Source: Methylobacterium oryzihabitans
GTDB taxonomy: Bacteria; Pseudomonadota; Alphaproteobacteria; Rhizobiales; Beijerinckiaceae
Assembly (NCBI RefSeq): GCF_004004555.2
Contig: NZ_SACP01000042.1
Span: forward strand, 1-36,658
Length of the DNA stretch: 36,658 nt
Direction of reading: 5' to 3'
A program made the position numbers and the translations under genes. The notes under the pieces were generated by a model. That model was not told the origin of the DNA, ran no database searches, and was given only the letters and a program-made list of their open reading frames with translations. Each line of letters begins with the position of its first letter. Positions within the stretch are counted from its first letter, which is position 1. Positions 8,705-20,749 of this stretch are shown piece by piece.

Positions 8705-8866
8705 TCGTGCGATGTCCGGTCGATCGCTTGGCGATCCCTGCGGGATCGCTCGGCGATCCTGCCGGATCGCTTTCGCGATGCGGAAATCGGCTTCGCTCAC
8801 ACCCCGCGCGGGCTGAGGAGACGAGATCCCGAAGCGATCTTCCGGATTTCGTATCGCCCCTGCCCC
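8705..8866 (+). repeat. Dispersed structured intergenic repeat, copy C
   Basis: The segment lies in the 245-bp gap between the phosphatase and the LysR gene. It contains GATCGCTTGGCGATCC, GCGGGATCG, GATCGCTTTCGCGATGC, TCGGCTTCGCTCA and CCGCGCGGG, then a terminal hairpin (ACGAGATCC pairing with GGATTTCGT). Copy B at 27107-27251 shares the whole order; copy A at 4521-4623 shares the right two-thirds. It sits directly upstream of the LysR ribosome binding site and may contain or disturb that gene's promoter. Confidence 0.8.
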
Positions 8867-8887
8867 GGTCAGGAGGAACCCGGCGCG

Positions 8888-9784
8888 ATGGAGCTTCGCC
8901 ATCTCCGTTACTTCGTCGCCGTGGTCGACGACCTCAGCATCACGCGGGCGGCCGAGCGGCTCAACATCGCCCAGCCGGCGCTGAGCCAGCAGATCAAGAA
9001 CCTGGAGCAGGAGGTCGGGACGCCCCTGCTCCAGCGCTTCTCCCGCGGCGTCGCCCTCACCGAGCCGGGGCGGGCCTTCGCCGAGGAGGCGCGGGCGATC
9101 CTCGCCTCGGTCGAGCGCGCCACGACCCGGGCGCGGCGCATCGGCGGCGGCGACGTCGGGCAGATCCGCATCGGCTTCACCGGCTCGGCCTCGTTCCACC
9201 CCTTCGTCACCGGGGCGATCCGCGACTACCGCGCCCTCCATCCGGAGGTGCAGGTGGAACTGGTCGAGGAGGTGACCGCGCGCCTGCTCGTCGCGTTCCA
9301 GGACCGGCGGGTCGACGTCGCGTTCCTGCGGCCGGGCCCCGGCGAGACCGACCACCTGTGGGCGCACCACCTGTTCGACGAGGCGATGGTGGTGGCGCTG
9401 CCGGCCGGCCATCCCCTCGCCGCCCGCGAGGCGATCGCCCTGCCGGCGCTCGCCGACGAGGCGTTCATCGTCTACCCGCGCCAGAACGGCCGGGTGCTCT
9501 ACGACAGCATCATGTCGGCCTGCGCCGGGGCCGGCTTCACGCCGCGCATCGCCCAGAACGCGCCGCAGCTGTCGTCGGTGGTCAACCTCGTCGAGACCGG
9601 CATCGCCCTCGCGATCGTCCCGCAATCGATGGCCCGGCTGGCGACCGAGGGCGTGCGCTACCGGCCGATCGCCCCGCCGGCCCCGACCGCCCCGATGGTG
9701 CTGGTGCGGGAGCCCGAGCCGGAGACGCCGCACGCCACCATCTTCACCAATCTCGTCCTCTCCCGGTTGAACCGGCCGGAATGA
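8888..9784 (+). CDS. LysR-family transcriptional regulator
   Basis: A 298-residue LTTR of normal length. The N-terminal winged HTH is clear (MELRHLRYFVAVVDDLSITRAAERLNIAQ is its first part, then PALSQQIKNLEQEVGTPLL), and the effector-binding domain starts near residue 90 (IRIGFTGSASFHPFV). The style resembles the BenM/CatM/CbbR-like aromatic and small-acid group. An AGGAGG at 8871-8876 supports the ATG at 8888. The next gene (aldo/keto reductase) is convergent, only 10 bp away. LTTRs usually control a divergent target, but the upstream gene here reads in the same direction, so the target is not obvious. Confidence 0.92.
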   Translation: MELRHLRYFVAVVDDLSITRAAERLNIAQPALSQQIKNLEQEVGTPLLQRFSRGVALTEPGRAFAEEARAILASVERATTRARRIGGGDVGQIRIGFTGSASFHPFVTGAIRDYRALHPEVQVELVEEVTARLLVAFQDRRVDVAFLRPGPGETDHLWAHHLFDEAMVVALPAGHPLAAREAIALPALADEAFIVYPRQNGRVLYDSIMSACAGAGFTPRIAQNAPQLSSVVNLVETGIALAIVPQSMARLATEGVRYRPIAPPAPTAPMVLVREPEPETPHATIFTNLVLSRLNRPE

Positions 9785-9794
9785 TCGGTCGGCC

Positions 9795-10634
9795 CTACAG
9801 CATCGGCAGCGAGCGCGGGCGCGGCCCGCGCGGGAACGCCCGGTCGATCCGCGCCACCTCGTCGGGCGCGAGCCGCAGGGTAAGGGCGCCGGCATTGTCC
9901 TCGGCGTGCGCGACGCGCGAGGCCTTCGGGATCGCCAGCAGGGCCGGCTCGCGGGTCAGGAAGGCGAGCGCCACCTGCCGGGGCGTCGCGCCGTGCACCT
10001 GCGCGATCTCGGCGAGAACCCGCCCGCCGGGGCTCGACGGCGCCGGGAAGCGGCCGTGGCCGAACGGCGAGTAGCCGACGAGAGCGACGCCGTGGCGCGC
10101 GCACCACGGCAGCACCGCGTGCTCGATCGCCCGCTCGCCGAGATGGTAGAGCACCTGATTGCAGGCGATCCGGCCCGCCCCGACGAGGGCGAGCGCCTCG
10201 TCGAGATCCTCGACGTCGAAATTGCTCACGCCCCAGCAGCGGATCTTGCCGGCCTCCTGCAGCCGCTCGAAGGCGGAGAAGGTGTCGGCCAGGGGGACGC
10301 CTCCGCGCCAGTGCAGCAGGTAGCCGTCGAGATGGTCGGTGCCGAGGCGCGTCAGCGAGCGCTCGCAGGCGGCGATCGTGCCCCGGGCCGAGGCGTTCTG
10401 AGGCAGCACCTTCGAGACCAGGAAGACCCGGTCGCGCCGGCCGCGGATCGCCTCGCCGACGAGGGGCTCGGCCTCGCCGTACATCTCGGCGGTGTCGATG
10501 TGGGTGAGGCCGAGGTCGATGCCGCGCCGCAGCGCCGCGACGACCTCCGCCGGCCCGGACTCGTCGATGCGCCAGGTGCCCTGGCCGATGGCGGGGACCG
10601 GCCGGTCGGCCGATCCGAAGGGGTGCTGGCGCAT
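9795..10634 (-). CDS. Aldo/keto reductase
   Basis: A 279-residue NAD(P)H-dependent carbonyl reductase of the AKR superfamily. The catalytic tetrad is complete: Asp47 and Tyr52 (HIDTAEMYGEAE), Lys75 (VSKVLPQ) and His108 (YLLHW). The C-terminal cofactor loop is recognisable as LLAIPKASRVAHAEDN. The sequence is closest in style to the bacterial 2,5-diketo-D-gluconate reductase-like/YtbE branch. The Old Yellow Enzyme gene ends 22 bp upstream on the same strand, so the two likely form a reductase operon. Together they could detoxify or reduce unsaturated or reactive carbonyl compounds; the natural substrate is unknown. Confidence 0.93.
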   Translation of the reverse strand: MRQHPFGSADRPVPAIGQGTWRIDESGPAEVVAALRRGIDLGLTHIDTAEMYGEAEPLVGEAIRGRRDRVFLVSKVLPQNASARGTIAACERSLTRLGTDHLDGYLLHWRGGVPLADTFSAFERLQEAGKIRCWGVSNFDVEDLDEALALVGAGRIACNQVLYHLGERAIEHAVLPWCARHGVALVGYSPFGHGRFPAPSSPGGRVLAEIAQVHGATPRQVALAFLTREPALLAIPKASRVAHAEDNAGALTLRLAPDEVARIDRAFPRGPRPRSLPML

Positions 10635-10656
10635 CGCGTGCTCCTCGTTCCCGGGC

Positions 10657-11769
10657 TCAGCGCCGGACCGGCACCGGCCCGTTCATCCCCGGCCAGTCGG
10701 AATAGCCGTTGGCGCCGCCGCCGTACCAGGTCGCCTTCGGGGCCTCGGCGAGCGGCGCGCCGGTGGCGAGGCGATGCACGAGGTCGGGATTGGCGAGGTA
10801 GGGGCGGCCGAAGCTGAACAGGTCGGCGCGGCCCTCGGCGAGCTCCTTCTCGGCCAGTTCCAGGGTGAGCTGGTTGTTGCCGATGTAGGCGCCCTTGAAG
10901 CGCCGGCGCAGGTCGTCGAAGTCCACGCTGTCCGGCACGTCGCGGGTCTGCTGGGTCACGCCCTCGATGGTGTGGATGTAGAGCAGCCCGAACGGCGAGA
11001 GCGCGTCGACGTAGGCGCCGTAGGTCGCGCGCGGATCCGAATCGAGCGGAGTCTCGCCGGGCTGGGTCGTCGCCGGCGACAGCCGGATGCCGACGCGGTG
11101 GCCGCCGCCCCATTCCCCGGTCACCGCCCGCACCACTTCGAGGGGAAAGCGCAGGCGGTTCTCGATTAAGCCGCCGTAGCGGTCGGTGCGCCGGTTGGTC
11201 GAATCGCGCACGAACTGTTCGAGCAGGTAGTTGTTGGCCGAGTGGATCTCGACCCCGTCGAACCCGGCCTGCTTCGCGTTGCGGGCGGCCCGGCGGTAAT
11301 CCTCGACGATGGCGGGGATCTCGTCGGTCTCGAGCGCCCGGGGAGTGACGTGCGGCTTCATGCCCTCGGCCGTGAAGGCGGTGCCCTTTGGCGCGAGGGC
11401 GGAGGGCGCCACCGGGAGCTGGCCGCCCGGCTGCACGTCCGGGTGCGAGATGCGGCCGGTATGCCAGAGCTGGAGGAAGATCAGCCCGTCGTTGGCGTGG
11501 ACCGTGCGGGTGATCCGCGACCACGCCTCGACCTGGGCCTCCGACCAGATGCCGGGCGTGAAGGCGTAGCCGACCGCCTGAGGCGAGATGTTGGTCGCCT
11601 CCGACACGATGAGCCCGGCGCTGGCGCGCTGGCCGTAATAGTCCCCGGCGAAGTCCGGCGGCACGCCGTCGGCGGAGGAGCGGCTGCGGGTCAGCGGCGC
11701 CATCACCACGCGGTTCTTCAGGGTGAGGTCGCCGAGGGTGACCGGCTGGAGGATCGGGCTGTCGGACAT
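10657..11769 (-). CDS. Old Yellow Enzyme-type alkene reductase
   Basis: A 370-residue FMN-dependent ene-reductase of the OYE/NemA family, full length. Visible signatures are the FMN-contact PLTRSR (Thr27), the GLIVSEATNISPQ strand, FLQLWHTGRISHP, and the substrate-anchoring pair His176/Asn179 in EIHSANNYLLEQF, followed by RTDRYGG. These enzymes reduce C=C bonds of alpha,beta-unsaturated carbonyls, nitro compounds or maleimides with NAD(P)H. It precedes the aldo/keto reductase in the same operon, which fits a joint role in reducing electrophilic enals or enones. Confidence 0.94.
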   Translation of the reverse strand: MSDSPILQPVTLGDLTLKNRVVMAPLTRSRSSADGVPPDFAGDYYGQRASAGLIVSEATNISPQAVGYAFTPGIWSEAQVEAWSRITRTVHANDGLIFLQLWHTGRISHPDVQPGGQLPVAPSALAPKGTAFTAEGMKPHVTPRALETDEIPAIVEDYRRAARNAKQAGFDGVEIHSANNYLLEQFVRDSTNRRTDRYGGLIENRLRFPLEVVRAVTGEWGGGHRVGIRLSPATTQPGETPLDSDPRATYGAYVDALSPFGLLYIHTIEGVTQQTRDVPDSVDFDDLRRRFKGAYIGNNQLTLELAEKELAEGRADLFSFGRPYLANPDLVHRLATGAPLAEAPKATWYGGGANGYSDWPGMNGPVPVRR

Positions 11770-11862
11770 CGGGATGGGGGAACTCCGGGATCGGGCGCCG
11801 TGCGGACGCCGGGATGCCGCGGCAACGCGCCGGCGGGCGCCGGGATGCTGCGCCGCACGGTC

Positions 11863-12060
11863 TCACCCTTCGGGCGGCCGGACCTCCACGGCCTCGCCGA
11901 CGCCGTCGGTCTTGCCGGCGAGACCCGGCACCTCGTCGAGCTGGCGCAGGCTGGTGAACCGCCCGCGCTCCTCGCGGTAGCGGACGATCTCGAAGCCGTG
12001 CCCCTTCAGCGCCGGCACGCCGTCGAGGTCCTCCGCGGTGGCGGTGTTGAGGTCGATCAT
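11863..12060 (-). CDS. Small helix-hairpin-helix (ComEA-like) protein, 65 aa
   Basis: Starting at the ATG at 12060, the protein begins MIDLNTATAEDLDGVPALKG, the usual opening of a ComEA-type HhH domain, and ends with a second hairpin (FTSLRQLDEVPGLAGKT). It has no signal peptide or membrane anchor, unlike ComEA itself, so it is a lone cytoplasmic HhH module that probably binds DNA without sequence preference. The ribosome binding site is weak. It is 93 bp upstream of the Old Yellow Enzyme gene on the same strand, which need not mean a shared function. Confidence 0.7.
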   Translation of the reverse strand: MIDLNTATAEDLDGVPALKGHGFEIVRYREERGRFTSLRQLDEVPGLAGKTDGVGEAVEVRPPEG

Positions 12061-12481
12061 CGCACGGGGTCCCGGCCGCGGGGCGCGGCGAGCCCGGGCA
12101 ACGCCGCCCGCGCGACGGCTGTTCCGTCCGGCCGCCGACGAACGGGGTGCGCCGCGAAGCCAGGGGATCACGGCCCTTCCCGGCCGGACGAGCGGCGAGG
12201 CGGCGGCGATCGGCCAAGACGACGACAGTCCTGCCATGGCCGGCGGCTAGGGCACGCCACGCCTTCAGCCGGACCCGGAGCCCTTCGGCGAGGATCCGGC
12301 CGGTCGAGATCCGGCGCGGCCATGCAACCGGCGTCCCGTGACTCCAGTCCGGCAAATATGCCGTTGTCTTCGCCGAAACGATCTCTCGTGCGCCGCCGCA
12401 CTGACCCTGATGAGGCAGTCATGGGATCAAGGCTCATCGGAGACGCGCTGGGCGCCGCCGAGTATCGAAGGACACGCCGTC
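12061..12481. other. Intergenic region without a recognised gene
   Basis: This gap separates the divergent HhH gene and the secreted-protein gene. It must hold their promoters, but no clear -35/-10 pair can be picked out. A small palindrome, CGGCA-AATA-TGCCG at 12350-12363, sits about 120 bp before the secreted-protein start. I see no RNA gene or repeat in the rest. Confidence 0.4.
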
Positions 12482-12925
12482 ATGGCTCGTCTGACTCTCA
12501 CCACCAAGCTCGTTGCCGCTGCGTCCGTCGCGGCGTTCGGCCTCTCCTCGCCGGCCTTCGCCGGCGGCCCGATCAAGATCGGCAGCTATCCGGGCGGTCA
12601 GCCCGGGGTCGTGCAGTTCGGCAAGAACGGCGGCTCGAACGTCCACGGCACCGGCCGCCCGGCCCCGCTCTCCAAGCAGGGCGGCTTCAAGCCCGGCGGC
12701 GGCCCCGTCTACGGCTACAAGCCCGGATACGGCGGACCGAAATGGGGTTACGGCGGCTACGGCGTGGCGGCCGGCGTCGGCCTCGCCGCGGGCCTCACCG
12801 GCGTGGCGCTCGCGACGCAGCGCTCCTACGAGCCGCTGCCGGACGACGATTGCGACGTGATCGTGCGCAAGTACTACATGCCGGACGGCTCGGTGCGGGT
12901 GCGCCACATCCCGCGCTGCTACTGA
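12482..12925 (+). CDS. Secreted Gly/Tyr-rich protein
   Basis: A 147-residue protein. The first 27 residues form a clear Sec signal peptide (basic start, VAAASVAAFGL core, cleavage after PAFA). The mature part is rich in Gly, Tyr, Lys and Pro (GGGPVYGYKPGYGGPKWGYG), then has a short hydrophobic glycine-zipper-like stretch (VAAGVGLAAGLTGVALA). It ends in a compact domain with two Cys (DDDCDVIVRKYYM and RHIPRCY) that could form a disulfide in the periplasm. GAAGGA at 12467-12472 supports the ATG at 12482. The function is unknown; a cell-envelope structural or surface role is a guess. It is convergent with the hybrid kinase gene. Confidence 0.8.
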   Translation: MARLTLTTKLVAAASVAAFGLSSPAFAGGPIKIGSYPGGQPGVVQFGKNGGSNVHGTGRPAPLSKQGGFKPGGGPVYGYKPGYGGPKWGYGGYGVAAGVGLAAGLTGVALATQRSYEPLPDDDCDVIVRKYYMPDGSVRVRHIPRCY

Positions 12926-12982
12926 CCGCCCGCCGCCCCGTCATCGCCCGCCCGGCTCGTCGCCGCGGCGGGCCTCGCGCGT

Positions 12983-15961
<2,979 letters not shown>

Positions 15962-15994
15962 GGTCCCGGTCACCTCTCCGGGCGCAGCCTTCGC

Positions 15995-16014
15995 ATGTCC
16001 CGCCGACGGGACAT
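15995..16014. promoter_or_regulatory. Perfect palindrome before the hybrid kinase gene
   Basis: ATGTCCCG and CGGGACAT are perfect 8-bp arms around the loop CCGA. The site lies about 34 bp upstream of the kinase ATG and 19 bp downstream of the IclR-gene start side of its stop codon's opposite strand neighbour, that is, in the 72-bp gap between two same-strand genes. It could be an operator for the kinase gene or a hairpin ending the upstream IclR transcript. No T-run follows on the minus strand. Confidence 0.45.
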
Positions 16015-16033
16015 AGCCGCCCGCGGCGAAGCG

Positions 16034-16888
16034 TCAGCCCCGCCGCGCGATCCGCGAGCCGTGCGACAGCGCCCGGCCGAGCGTCGCCGCCGCCCGCTCC
16101 AGGCCGGCGAGGCGCGCCGGCAGGTCGTCGTTGAACACCCGCTGGACCGGCCCGGTCAGCCCGACGCTGTAGAGGACCGGGCCGTCGTCGAGCCGGACCG
16201 GGACGCCGAGCGCGCCGAGCCCCTCGTCGATCTCCGAGATGCAGGTGCCGTAGCCCTTGGCCCGGACCTCGTCGTAGTCGCGCAGCACCGCGTCGCGGGC
16301 GGTCCGGGTCTGGCTCGTCAGGGCCGGCAGGTCGCGCTCCAGCGCCTTCCCGATCAGCGCCGGCTCCTGGAAGGCGAGGATCGCCTTGGCGGTCGCGGCG
16401 GCGTGCGGCGGCATCTCCAGCCCGGGCTGGACGTAGCTGCGCCACTGCACCTCGGGCGAGACGCTGAACACCACCCGCACCGCGGGCCCCATCAGGCGGG
16501 TGAGGTAGCAGGTCTCGCCCCGCTCCGCCGTCAGCGCCTCCAGCGCCGGGCGCGCGAGCGCGACGATCCAGCCGTCCTCCGCCGAGGCGTGCAGCAGCCG
16601 CACCAGCCGGGTGCCGAGGCTGTAGGTGCGGTGGCGCCCGCCGCCCTGGACGAGACCGGCCCGCAGCAGCCCGGCGAGCAGCCGGTGGGCGGTGGTCTTC
16701 GGCAGGTCGAGGAGCGTGCAGACGTCGCTCATCGTGATCGCGTCCGGGAACGCCGCGACGAGTTCGAGCACCGCCATGTAGCGGTCGAGCGGGCCGGCAC
16801 CCGCGGCCTCCTCGGCGCTGTCCGCGGTCGGTGCCGCCGATTCGGGCAGGCTGCCCGCCGATGCACGATTGACAATCTTCCGAGGCAT
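16034..16888 (-). CDS. IclR-family transcriptional regulator
   Basis: A 284-residue regulator with the IclR layout: a winged HTH at about residues 35-95 (TMSDVCTLLDLPKTTAHRLL as recognition region, then GLLRAGLVQ) and a C-terminal ligand-binding domain with GPAVRVVFSVSPEVQWRS and the family signature EIDEGLGALGVPVR. It has a 30-residue Ala/Ser-rich N-terminal extension. It is divergent from the transporter/hydantoinase operon, with 92 bp between starts, so it most likely controls that operon in response to the imported compound or a breakdown product, and probably its own gene. The direction of control (repression or activation) is not shown by the sequence. Confidence 0.92.
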   Translation of the reverse strand: MPRKIVNRASAGSLPESAAPTADSAEEAAGAGPLDRYMAVLELVAAFPDAITMSDVCTLLDLPKTTAHRLLAGLLRAGLVQGGGRHRTYSLGTRLVRLLHASAEDGWIVALARPALEALTAERGETCYLTRLMGPAVRVVFSVSPEVQWRSYVQPGLEMPPHAAATAKAILAFQEPALIGKALERDLPALTSQTRTARDAVLRDYDEVRAKGYGTCISEIDEGLGALGVPVRLDDGPVLYSVGLTGPVQRVFNDDLPARLAGLERAAATLGRALSHGSRIARRG

Positions 16889-16980
16889 CGTACCCTCAAA
16901 CCGAATTACGGAACTAATTCCCGTTTATCGGAACTGATAGCCCGAACCGGCGGGCTTGTGAAGCGGCAGGAGGGGATCGG
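16889..16980. promoter_or_regulatory. Divergent promoter region with candidate IclR operators
   Basis: This 92-bp gap is far more AT-rich than its surroundings. At 16903-16920, GAATTA and TAATTC are perfect 6-bp arms around CGGAAC. Overlapping it, 16909-16923 reads CGGAACTAATTCCCG, close to the GGAA-N4-TTCC pattern of IclR-type operators. A second, related half-copy, CGGAACTGATAGCCCG, occurs at 16929-16944, 20 bp downstream, about two helical turns. AGGAGGGG just before 16981 is the ribosome binding site of the binding-protein gene. Confidence 0.55.
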
Positions 16981-18126
16981 ATGGTGGTTCGGACACGCAG
17001 GACGATGCTCGCCGCCGCAGCCGCGGTCCTCCTCGCCGGGGGCGCCGCCCGGGCGGCGGAGGAGCCGATCACGGTCGGCGCCACCGTGCCGACCACCGGA
17101 CCGCTGTCGCTCACCGGCAAGCTCTACTTCAACACGCTCACGATGGCGGCCGAGGACATCAACAAGGCCGGCGGCATCAAGGGCCGGCCGGTCAGGCTCG
17201 CGATCGAGGATGCCGGCGCGTCGAACAGCACCGCGGTCTCGGCCTTCGTGAAGCTGGTGCAGGAGACCAAGCCCCCCTTCGCCTTCCTGACCAGCTACTC
17301 GACCCAGAACCTCGCCGTCGCCCCCGAGGTCGCCAAGGCGGCGATCCCGGTGATGTATGCCGGCGGCGCCGACGCGGTGGCCGAGAACGGCAATTCCTGG
17401 ATGTTCCGGATCCGGCCGACCGACAGCCTCGCGGCCCGGGCGATGGTCCGGTTCATGACCACGCAGCTCAAGGCGACGAAGCCCGGCATCCTCTACATCC
17501 AGAACGATTTCGGCCAGGGCGGCGCCGGCGTCGCGGCCAGGCGGCTCGAAGAGGCCGGCATCAAGGTCGTGGCCAGCGAGGCCTACGGCCAGAACGACAA
17601 GGACTTCTCCGCCCAGCTCCTGCGCCTGCGCTCGGCCGGGGCCGACGTGGTGCTGGTGTTCTGCTACCCGGCCGACGGCGCGCTGCTGCTGCGGCAGGCC
17701 AAGGCGCTCGGCCTCAAGATGCCGGTCGTCGCCTCCTCGGCGGCCTTCGTGCCGGCGGCGATGCAACTCCTGTCGCCGGCCGACCTCGACAACGTCTGGG
17801 GCGTGGTCGACGCCTTCGTCGATCCCGGCGCCGGCGGGCGCATGAAGGACTTCGCCGATCGCTACAAGGCGAAGTTCGGCACCGACGCCGACGCCTACGG
17901 TCTCGCCTATTACGACGGCGCGATGCTGATGGCCGAGGGGATGCGCCAGGTCGGCACCGAGCCGAAGGCCCTGCGCGACTGGCTCGCCGGGGTGAAGGGC
18001 TGGGAGGGCATCGGCCACGCCTACACCTTCGACGGGAAGGGCAACGGCGTCGGCGACGTCGCGGTGGTCAAGGCGAAGCCCGGCACCAAGGCCCTCGAGG
18101 CGGTCACCAGCGTCAAGCTCGACTGA
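16981..18126 (+). CDS. ABC transporter substrate-binding protein (branched-chain amino acid/amide type)
   Basis: A 381-residue periplasmic binding protein of the LivJ/HAAT family (Peripla_BP_6 type). The signal peptide is clear (MVVRTRRTMLAAAAAVLLAG, cleavage near ARA-AEEP). The mature start ITVGATVPTTGPLSLTGK and the motifs INKAGGIKGRPVRL and VLVFCYPADGALLLRQAKA are typical. Family members carry branched-chain amino acids, amides, urea or aromatic acids; the ligand here is probably the substrate of the downstream hydantoinase-type enzymes. It is the first gene of the operon, with a strong AGGAGGGG site, and is followed by the first permease after 15 bp. Confidence 0.92.
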   Translation: MVVRTRRTMLAAAAAVLLAGGAARAAEEPITVGATVPTTGPLSLTGKLYFNTLTMAAEDINKAGGIKGRPVRLAIEDAGASNSTAVSAFVKLVQETKPPFAFLTSYSTQNLAVAPEVAKAAIPVMYAGGADAVAENGNSWMFRIRPTDSLAARAMVRFMTTQLKATKPGILYIQNDFGQGGAGVAARRLEEAGIKVVASEAYGQNDKDFSAQLLRLRSAGADVVLVFCYPADGALLLRQAKALGLKMPVVASSAAFVPAAMQLLSPADLDNVWGVVDAFVDPGAGGRMKDFADRYKAKFGTDADAYGLAYYDGAMLMAEGMRQVGTEPKALRDWLAGVKGWEGIGHAYTFDGKGNGVGDVAVVKAKPGTKALEAVTSVKLD

Positions 18127-18141
18127 CCGCGCCCCGCAGCG

Positions 18142-19017
18142 ATGGCCGACCTGATCCAACTCCTGACGAACGGGCTCGCGCTCGGCAGCGTCTACGCGCT
18201 CGCCGCGATCGGCTTCGTGATCGTCTACTCCGCCACCGGGGTCGTGAACTTCGCCGCCGGCCAGTTCGTGATGCTCGGCACCTTCGCGGGGGTGGCGACG
18301 CTGGTGAATGCCGGCTGGCCGCTGCCGGTCGGCTATGCCGGGGCGCTCGCCCTGATGGCTTTGTTCGGCCTGCTGTTCTACGCCGTGGTCTACCTGCCGC
18401 TGTCGAAGAGCCCGGTCGTCACGATCATCATCGGCACGGTGGCGATCGGCATCACGCTCCAGAACGCGGCGCTGCTCACCTTCGGCTCGTGGCCGTTCCG
18501 CCTCGTCTCGCCGGTCGAGGGGATGATGCTGGAGGTCGCCGGCGCGGTGATCCCGCTCCACGCCGTCGCGGTGGTGGTCGCGACCGCTCTGCTGATCGGA
18601 CTGCTGTGGCTGCTCCTCAATCGCACCGCGCTCGGCATCGCCATGCGGGCGGTGGCGCAGGATGCCCGCACGGCGCGCCTCATGGGCCTGCGGGTCAACG
18701 CGCTGCTCGCCTTCACCTGGGTGCTCGCCGCCCTGCTCGCCGGCATCGCCGGGCTGATGCTCGGCCCGATGTGGTTCGCCGACGTCAACATGGGCGATCC
18801 CATCGCCCTCAAGGCCTTCGCGGCGACGATCATCGGCGGCTTCGGCAGCCTGCCCGGCGCCATCGCCGGCGGCCTGTTCGTCGGCCTCGCCGAGGTGCTC
18901 GGCGCCTCCTACGTCTCGTCGGCCTACAAGGACCTGATCGCTTTCGGGGCGATGATCCTGTTCCTGCTCGTGCGCCCGCAGGGGGTGTTCGGCGAGCGCA
19001 TCCAGGACCGGGGCTGA
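18142..19017 (+). CDS. livH: Branched-chain amino acid-type ABC permease LivH
   Basis: A 291-residue integral membrane protein with about eight hydrophobic segments, of the LivH family. The N-terminus IQLLTNGLALGSVYALAAIG and the motif VVNFAAGQFVMLG are family hallmarks. The cytoplasmic coupling loop contains AVAQDARTARLMGLRVN, and the end has AATIIGGFGSLPGAIAGGL and FLLVRPQGVFGER. It pairs with LivM to form the channel. It lies 15 bp after the binding-protein gene and 5 bp before livM. Confidence 0.93.
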   Translation: MADLIQLLTNGLALGSVYALAAIGFVIVYSATGVVNFAAGQFVMLGTFAGVATLVNAGWPLPVGYAGALALMALFGLLFYAVVYLPLSKSPVVTIIIGTVAIGITLQNAALLTFGSWPFRLVSPVEGMMLEVAGAVIPLHAVAVVVATALLIGLLWLLLNRTALGIAMRAVAQDARTARLMGLRVNALLAFTWVLAALLAGIAGLMLGPMWFADVNMGDPIALKAFAATIIGGFGSLPGAIAGGLFVGLAEVLGASYVSSAYKDLIAFGAMILFLLVRPQGVFGERIQDRG

Positions 19018-19022
19018 CCGCC

Positions 19023-19990
19023 ATGCGCTCCGTCCTCGTCCTCGCCGCCCTTCTGCTCGCCGGCCTCGCCCTGTCCTTCGTGGTGTCCGAGTACACGCTG
19101 CGGCTGCTCAACATGGCGGTCATCGCGGCGGTCGCGGTGGTCGGGCTCAACTTCGCCTTCGGCTATGCCGGGCTGATCTCGCTCGGGCATTCCGCGTTCG
19201 TCGGGCTCGGCGCCTACGGGCTCGCGATCCTGACCACGAAGGCCGGCTGGTCGCCCTGGCTCGCGGCGATCCCCGCGGTCGCCGGAACCGGCCTCGCGGC
19301 GGCCGCCCTCGGCTACCCGCTCCTGCGGCTCAAGGGGCACTACCTCGCCCTGGCGACGCTCGGGCTCAACGTCAGCTTCGGCATCGTCGCGGCGAACTGG
19401 ATCGAACTCACCGGCGGCACCAACGGCATCGCGCAGATCCCGGGCCTGACGCTGGCCGGCCACAGGATCGAGGGCGAGCGGACCTTCCTGTGGTTCGGGC
19501 TCGCGGTGCTGGCGGTGCTCGGCCTCGCGGCGCTGGCGATCCACGCCTCGCGCCTCGGCCGGGCGATGATGGCGGTGCGCGACGACGAGACCGCCGCGGC
19601 GATGACCGGGATCGACGTGACCGGCGTCAGCGTCGCCGCCTTCGTGCTGTCGGCGCTCTACGCCGCGGTCGCCGGCTGCCTGTTCGCGGTCCATGTCCAC
19701 TTCGTCTCGCCCGACGACTTCAACGTCGCCCACGCGATCACCTTCCTGTCGATGCTGATCGTCGGCGGCGAGGGCTCGGTCGCCGGCGCGATCGTCGGGG
19801 CGGCGCTCCTCACCTTCCTGCCCGAGTGGCTGCGGGTCCTCGGCGAGGGCTACCTCGCCTTCTTCGGCCTGATGATGCTGGCGATCCTGGTCTTCCTGCC
19901 GACCGGCATCGTCGGCCTCGCGCGGCGCTGGCGCCGCCCCGTCCGGCCGGCCGCCTCGGCGCCCGGGGGAGCGCGGCCGGGAGTGCAGCC

Positions 19991-19994
<4 letters not shown>
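19023..19994 (+). CDS. livM: Branched-chain amino acid-type ABC permease LivM
   Basis: A 323-residue permease, second channel subunit. Typical LivM sequences are visible: FAFGYAGLISLGHSAFVGLG, YPLLRLKGHYLALATLGLN, the coupling loop AVRDDETAAAMTGIDV, and FLSMLIVGGEGSVAGAIVGA. It has about nine to ten hydrophobic segments and a basic Pro/Arg tail. The ATG at 19023 is five bases after the livH stop. Its stop overlaps the livG start (ATGA), indicating translational coupling. Confidence 0.93.

Positions 19995-20735
<741 letters not shown>

Positions 20736-20749
<14 letters not shown>

Noticed and set aside
16869..16874. Perfect TTGACA on the plus strand as a -35 box for the transporter operon
   Set aside because: It lies within the first codons of the IclR gene and no -10-like hexamer is found 16-18 bp downstream.
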